Assembly: GCA_024635465.1 (NCBI GenBank)
Contig: JAGXIS010000111.1
Span: forward strand, 1-6,822
Length of the DNA: 6,822 nt
Reading direction: 5' to 3'
Source of the DNA: Bacteroidota bacterium
GTDB taxonomy: Bacteria > Bacteroidota > Rhodothermia > Balneolales > Balneolaceae
Made by a program: the position numbers and the translations under genes. The notes below the pieces were generated by a model, which was not told the DNA's origin, did not search any database, and was given only the letters and a program-made list of their open reading frames with translations. Below, one piece after another: positions 6,019 through 6,822 of this stretch (its first letter is position 1; each line of letters opens with the position of its first letter).

Positions 6019-6034
6019 AAAAGTGAGGGCATAA

Positions 6035-6068
6035 AAAAAGCTGTTTAAAACGAATTAAACAGCTTTTT
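6035..6068. terminator. Bidirectional terminator after the tRNA
   Basis: AAAAAGCTGTTTAA (6035-6048) and TTAAACAGCTTTTT (6055-6068) are a perfect 14-pair inverted repeat around AACGAA, giving U-tracts on both strands. It begins 6 bases past the tRNA 3' end and so ends tRNA transcription, insulating it from the integrase promoter. Confidence 0.82.
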
Positions 6069-6074
6069 ACGAGG

Positions 6075-6148
6075 TGGGCCCGGCAGGACTTGAACCTGCG
6101 ACCAATCGATTATGAGTCGACTGCTCTGACCAACTGAGCTACGGGCCC
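6075..6148 (-). tRNA. tRNA with CAU anticodon, probably tRNA-Ile2
   Basis: The 74-base gene folds as a full cloverleaf. The acceptor stem is GGGCCCG/CGGGCCC, the discriminator is A, the D arm is GCTC/GAGC, the anticodon loop is CTCATAA (anticodon CAT at 6112-6114) and the T loop is TTCAAGT. CCA is not encoded. A CAU anticodon means initiator Met, elongator Met or lysidine-modified Ile2 (reads AUA). The paired first base excludes a typical initiator. C4-G69 and C5-G68, reported as TilS recognition pairs, C29-G41, and close likeness to the E. coli Ile2 anticodon and T arms favour Ile2. Elongator Met remains possible. Its 3' half is a likely att site for the adjacent integrase. Confidence 0.9.
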
Positions 6149-6197
6149 TTTCTTCTATTAGATAGGATATTTTTTCAATCTCCCAATCGAGAGACTT

Positions 6198-6235
6198 CAA
6201 AGATAAAAATATCACCACTCAGAAACGAACAAAAA
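6198..6235 (-). promoter_or_regulatory. Candidate tRNA promoter
   Basis: TATCTTTG (complement of 6198-6205) is a perfect TAnnTTTG -7 box about 50 bases before the tRNA 5' end. TTTTTG (complement of 6230-6235) could be the -33 element, though the 24-base spacing is slightly long. The tRNA is the only gene it could serve. Confidence 0.5.
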
Positions 6236-6314
6236 TCAATTGAAATTTTATTTCTTTTGTACTGCTTTTACAAAGGAAACTTACTTTCCGGGATCTTTAA
6301 TAGGTAGCTTGTAA

Positions 6315-6800
6315 TCACCCAAAAAAACTTGAGTAGGCTTCTTCAAGCATGTAAACTTCTTGATCTGTTAGCTTGACAAACTCTTTTTTCTTGGCTCTGT
6401 TTGACAGACTACCACTATTTTGTCTTAAAAAGCCAATAAGATTTTCAATTGTTTTGTCGGGCATATCAAAATGGTGAATAATAAAATTTCTCATTTTATC
6501 ATGATTTTTAAGGTATTCAACTTCTTCCGGAAGAGTTTCAAACACAGTTTGCTCAACGCATTTATATAAAAATTCGGCCTGTTTGGTTGCATCAAAGTAT
6601 CGATAGTAGTCTTTAGTATCATTCAATACTGCCACATTACCATCCGGTGTAGCTTCCCACTCTATGAAATCCAGTAATGGTCTGGAGGTTGATTCAAGAA
6701 CTTCACGATATTCATTGATTCGTTCGAGGATGACAGCGGATACCGGAAAAATGAGACCTTTAGGTGCAAACTCCATTTTTGAAAGTACATGATGTATGAT
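6315..6800 (-). CDS. Fic family protein, C-terminal part (cut by contig end)
   Basis: 161 residues run from the contig edge to TGA at 6315-6317. The sequence matches the C-terminal half of a Bacteroidota/proteobacterial Fic-family group of about 350-500 residues: IIHHVLSKMEF, GLIFPVSAVILERINEYREVL, SRPLLDFIEW, VAVLNDTKDYYRYFDAT, AEFLYKCVEQTV, LPEEVEYL, FDMPD, LIGFLRQN and LSNRAKKKEF near the end. In the family IIHHVL directly follows the catalytic motif HPFxDGNGR plus a few residues, so the active site lies just beyond the edge and activity (usually AMP transfer to a protein) cannot be judged. The DNA-level start is missing. Any reading that begins MYKRQ takes in adapter sequence. It lies on the far side of the tRNA from the integrase, so it is probably host flank rather than element cargo. 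A weak GGAAA/TTTCC hairpin (6275-6289) follows the stop. Confidence 0.88.
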   Translation of the reverse strand: MIHHVLSKMEFAPKGLIFPVSAVILERINEYREVLESTSRPLLDFIEWEATPDGNVAVLNDTKDYYRYFDATKQAEFLYKCVEQTVFETLPEEVEYLKNHDKMRNFIIHHFDMPDKTIENLIGFLRQNSGSLSNRAKKKEFVKLTDQEVYMLEEAYSSFFG

Positions 6801-6822
6801 CTGTCTCTTATACACATCTCCG
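6801..6822. other. Sequencing adapter (Nextera/Tn5 mosaic end), not genomic
   Basis: CTGTCTCTTATACACATCT (6801-6819) is exactly the 19-base Tn5 mosaic end used in Nextera libraries, and the following CCG continues as in the read-2 adapter. It lies at the very end of the window. Its minus-strand translation gives the well-known artefact N-terminus MYKRQ. Genomic sequence ends at 6800. Confidence 0.97.

Noticed and set aside
6275..6289. Terminator for the Fic-like gene (GGAAA/TTTCC)
   Set aside because: Only five AT-rich pairs and a short T-tract; too weak to annotate on its own.
6801..6815. MYKRQ as the N-terminus of the Fic-like protein
   Set aside because: These five residues are translated adapter, and the start codon would be a GTG within it.

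Overview
The window looks like AT-rich Bacteroidota/Balneolota-type DNA. This rests on lipoproteins with short signal peptides, start codons without Shine-Dalgarno sequences, a TAnnTTTG-type promoter box before the tRNA, and an AraC-helix/membrane/TPR regulator of a kind familiar from that group. No species can be named. The last 22 bases are not genomic: they match the Nextera/Tn5 mosaic-end adapter, so position 6800 is a contig end.

Left part (1-608): decayed, gene-poor DNA. It begins with the ATP-binding C-terminal part of a sensor histidine kinase (minus strand, running off the left edge) whose upstream part is not recognisable. Next comes a 32-codon plus-strand reading frame resembling the first residues of a tyrosine recombinase/integron-type integrase, then a strong 43-base interrupted inverted repeat. 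This looks like the debris of earlier recombination.

Middle part (609-4029): three genes in the same minus-strand direction. Transcription would run from a large membrane-anchored regulator (AraC-type DNA-binding domain, one membrane helix, TolB-N/FlgO-like region, TPR-like repeats), to a small cupin-domain lipoprotein, to a small lipocalin-like lipoprotein. The gaps are about 100 and 180 bases. A plausible reading, by inference only, is that the regulator senses something in the cell envelope and controls its lipoprotein neighbours.

Right part (4030-6822): about 450 bases without a convincing gene lead to an integrase module on the minus strand. It contains a complete tyrosine recombinase, an unrecognised 56-residue protein 13 bases downstream, and a shared terminator. 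The integrase promoter region carries a tandem 11-base repeat. The module sits against the 3' end of a tRNA with anticodon CAU, most likely tRNA-Ile2 (lysidine type), with a hairpin terminator between. Integrase next to a tRNA 3' end is the classical edge of an integrated element, which would extend leftwards and could include the three-gene module; no second attachment site is visible. Beyond the tRNA is the C-terminal part of a Fic-family protein, cut by the contig end a few codons after where its catalytic motif should lie.
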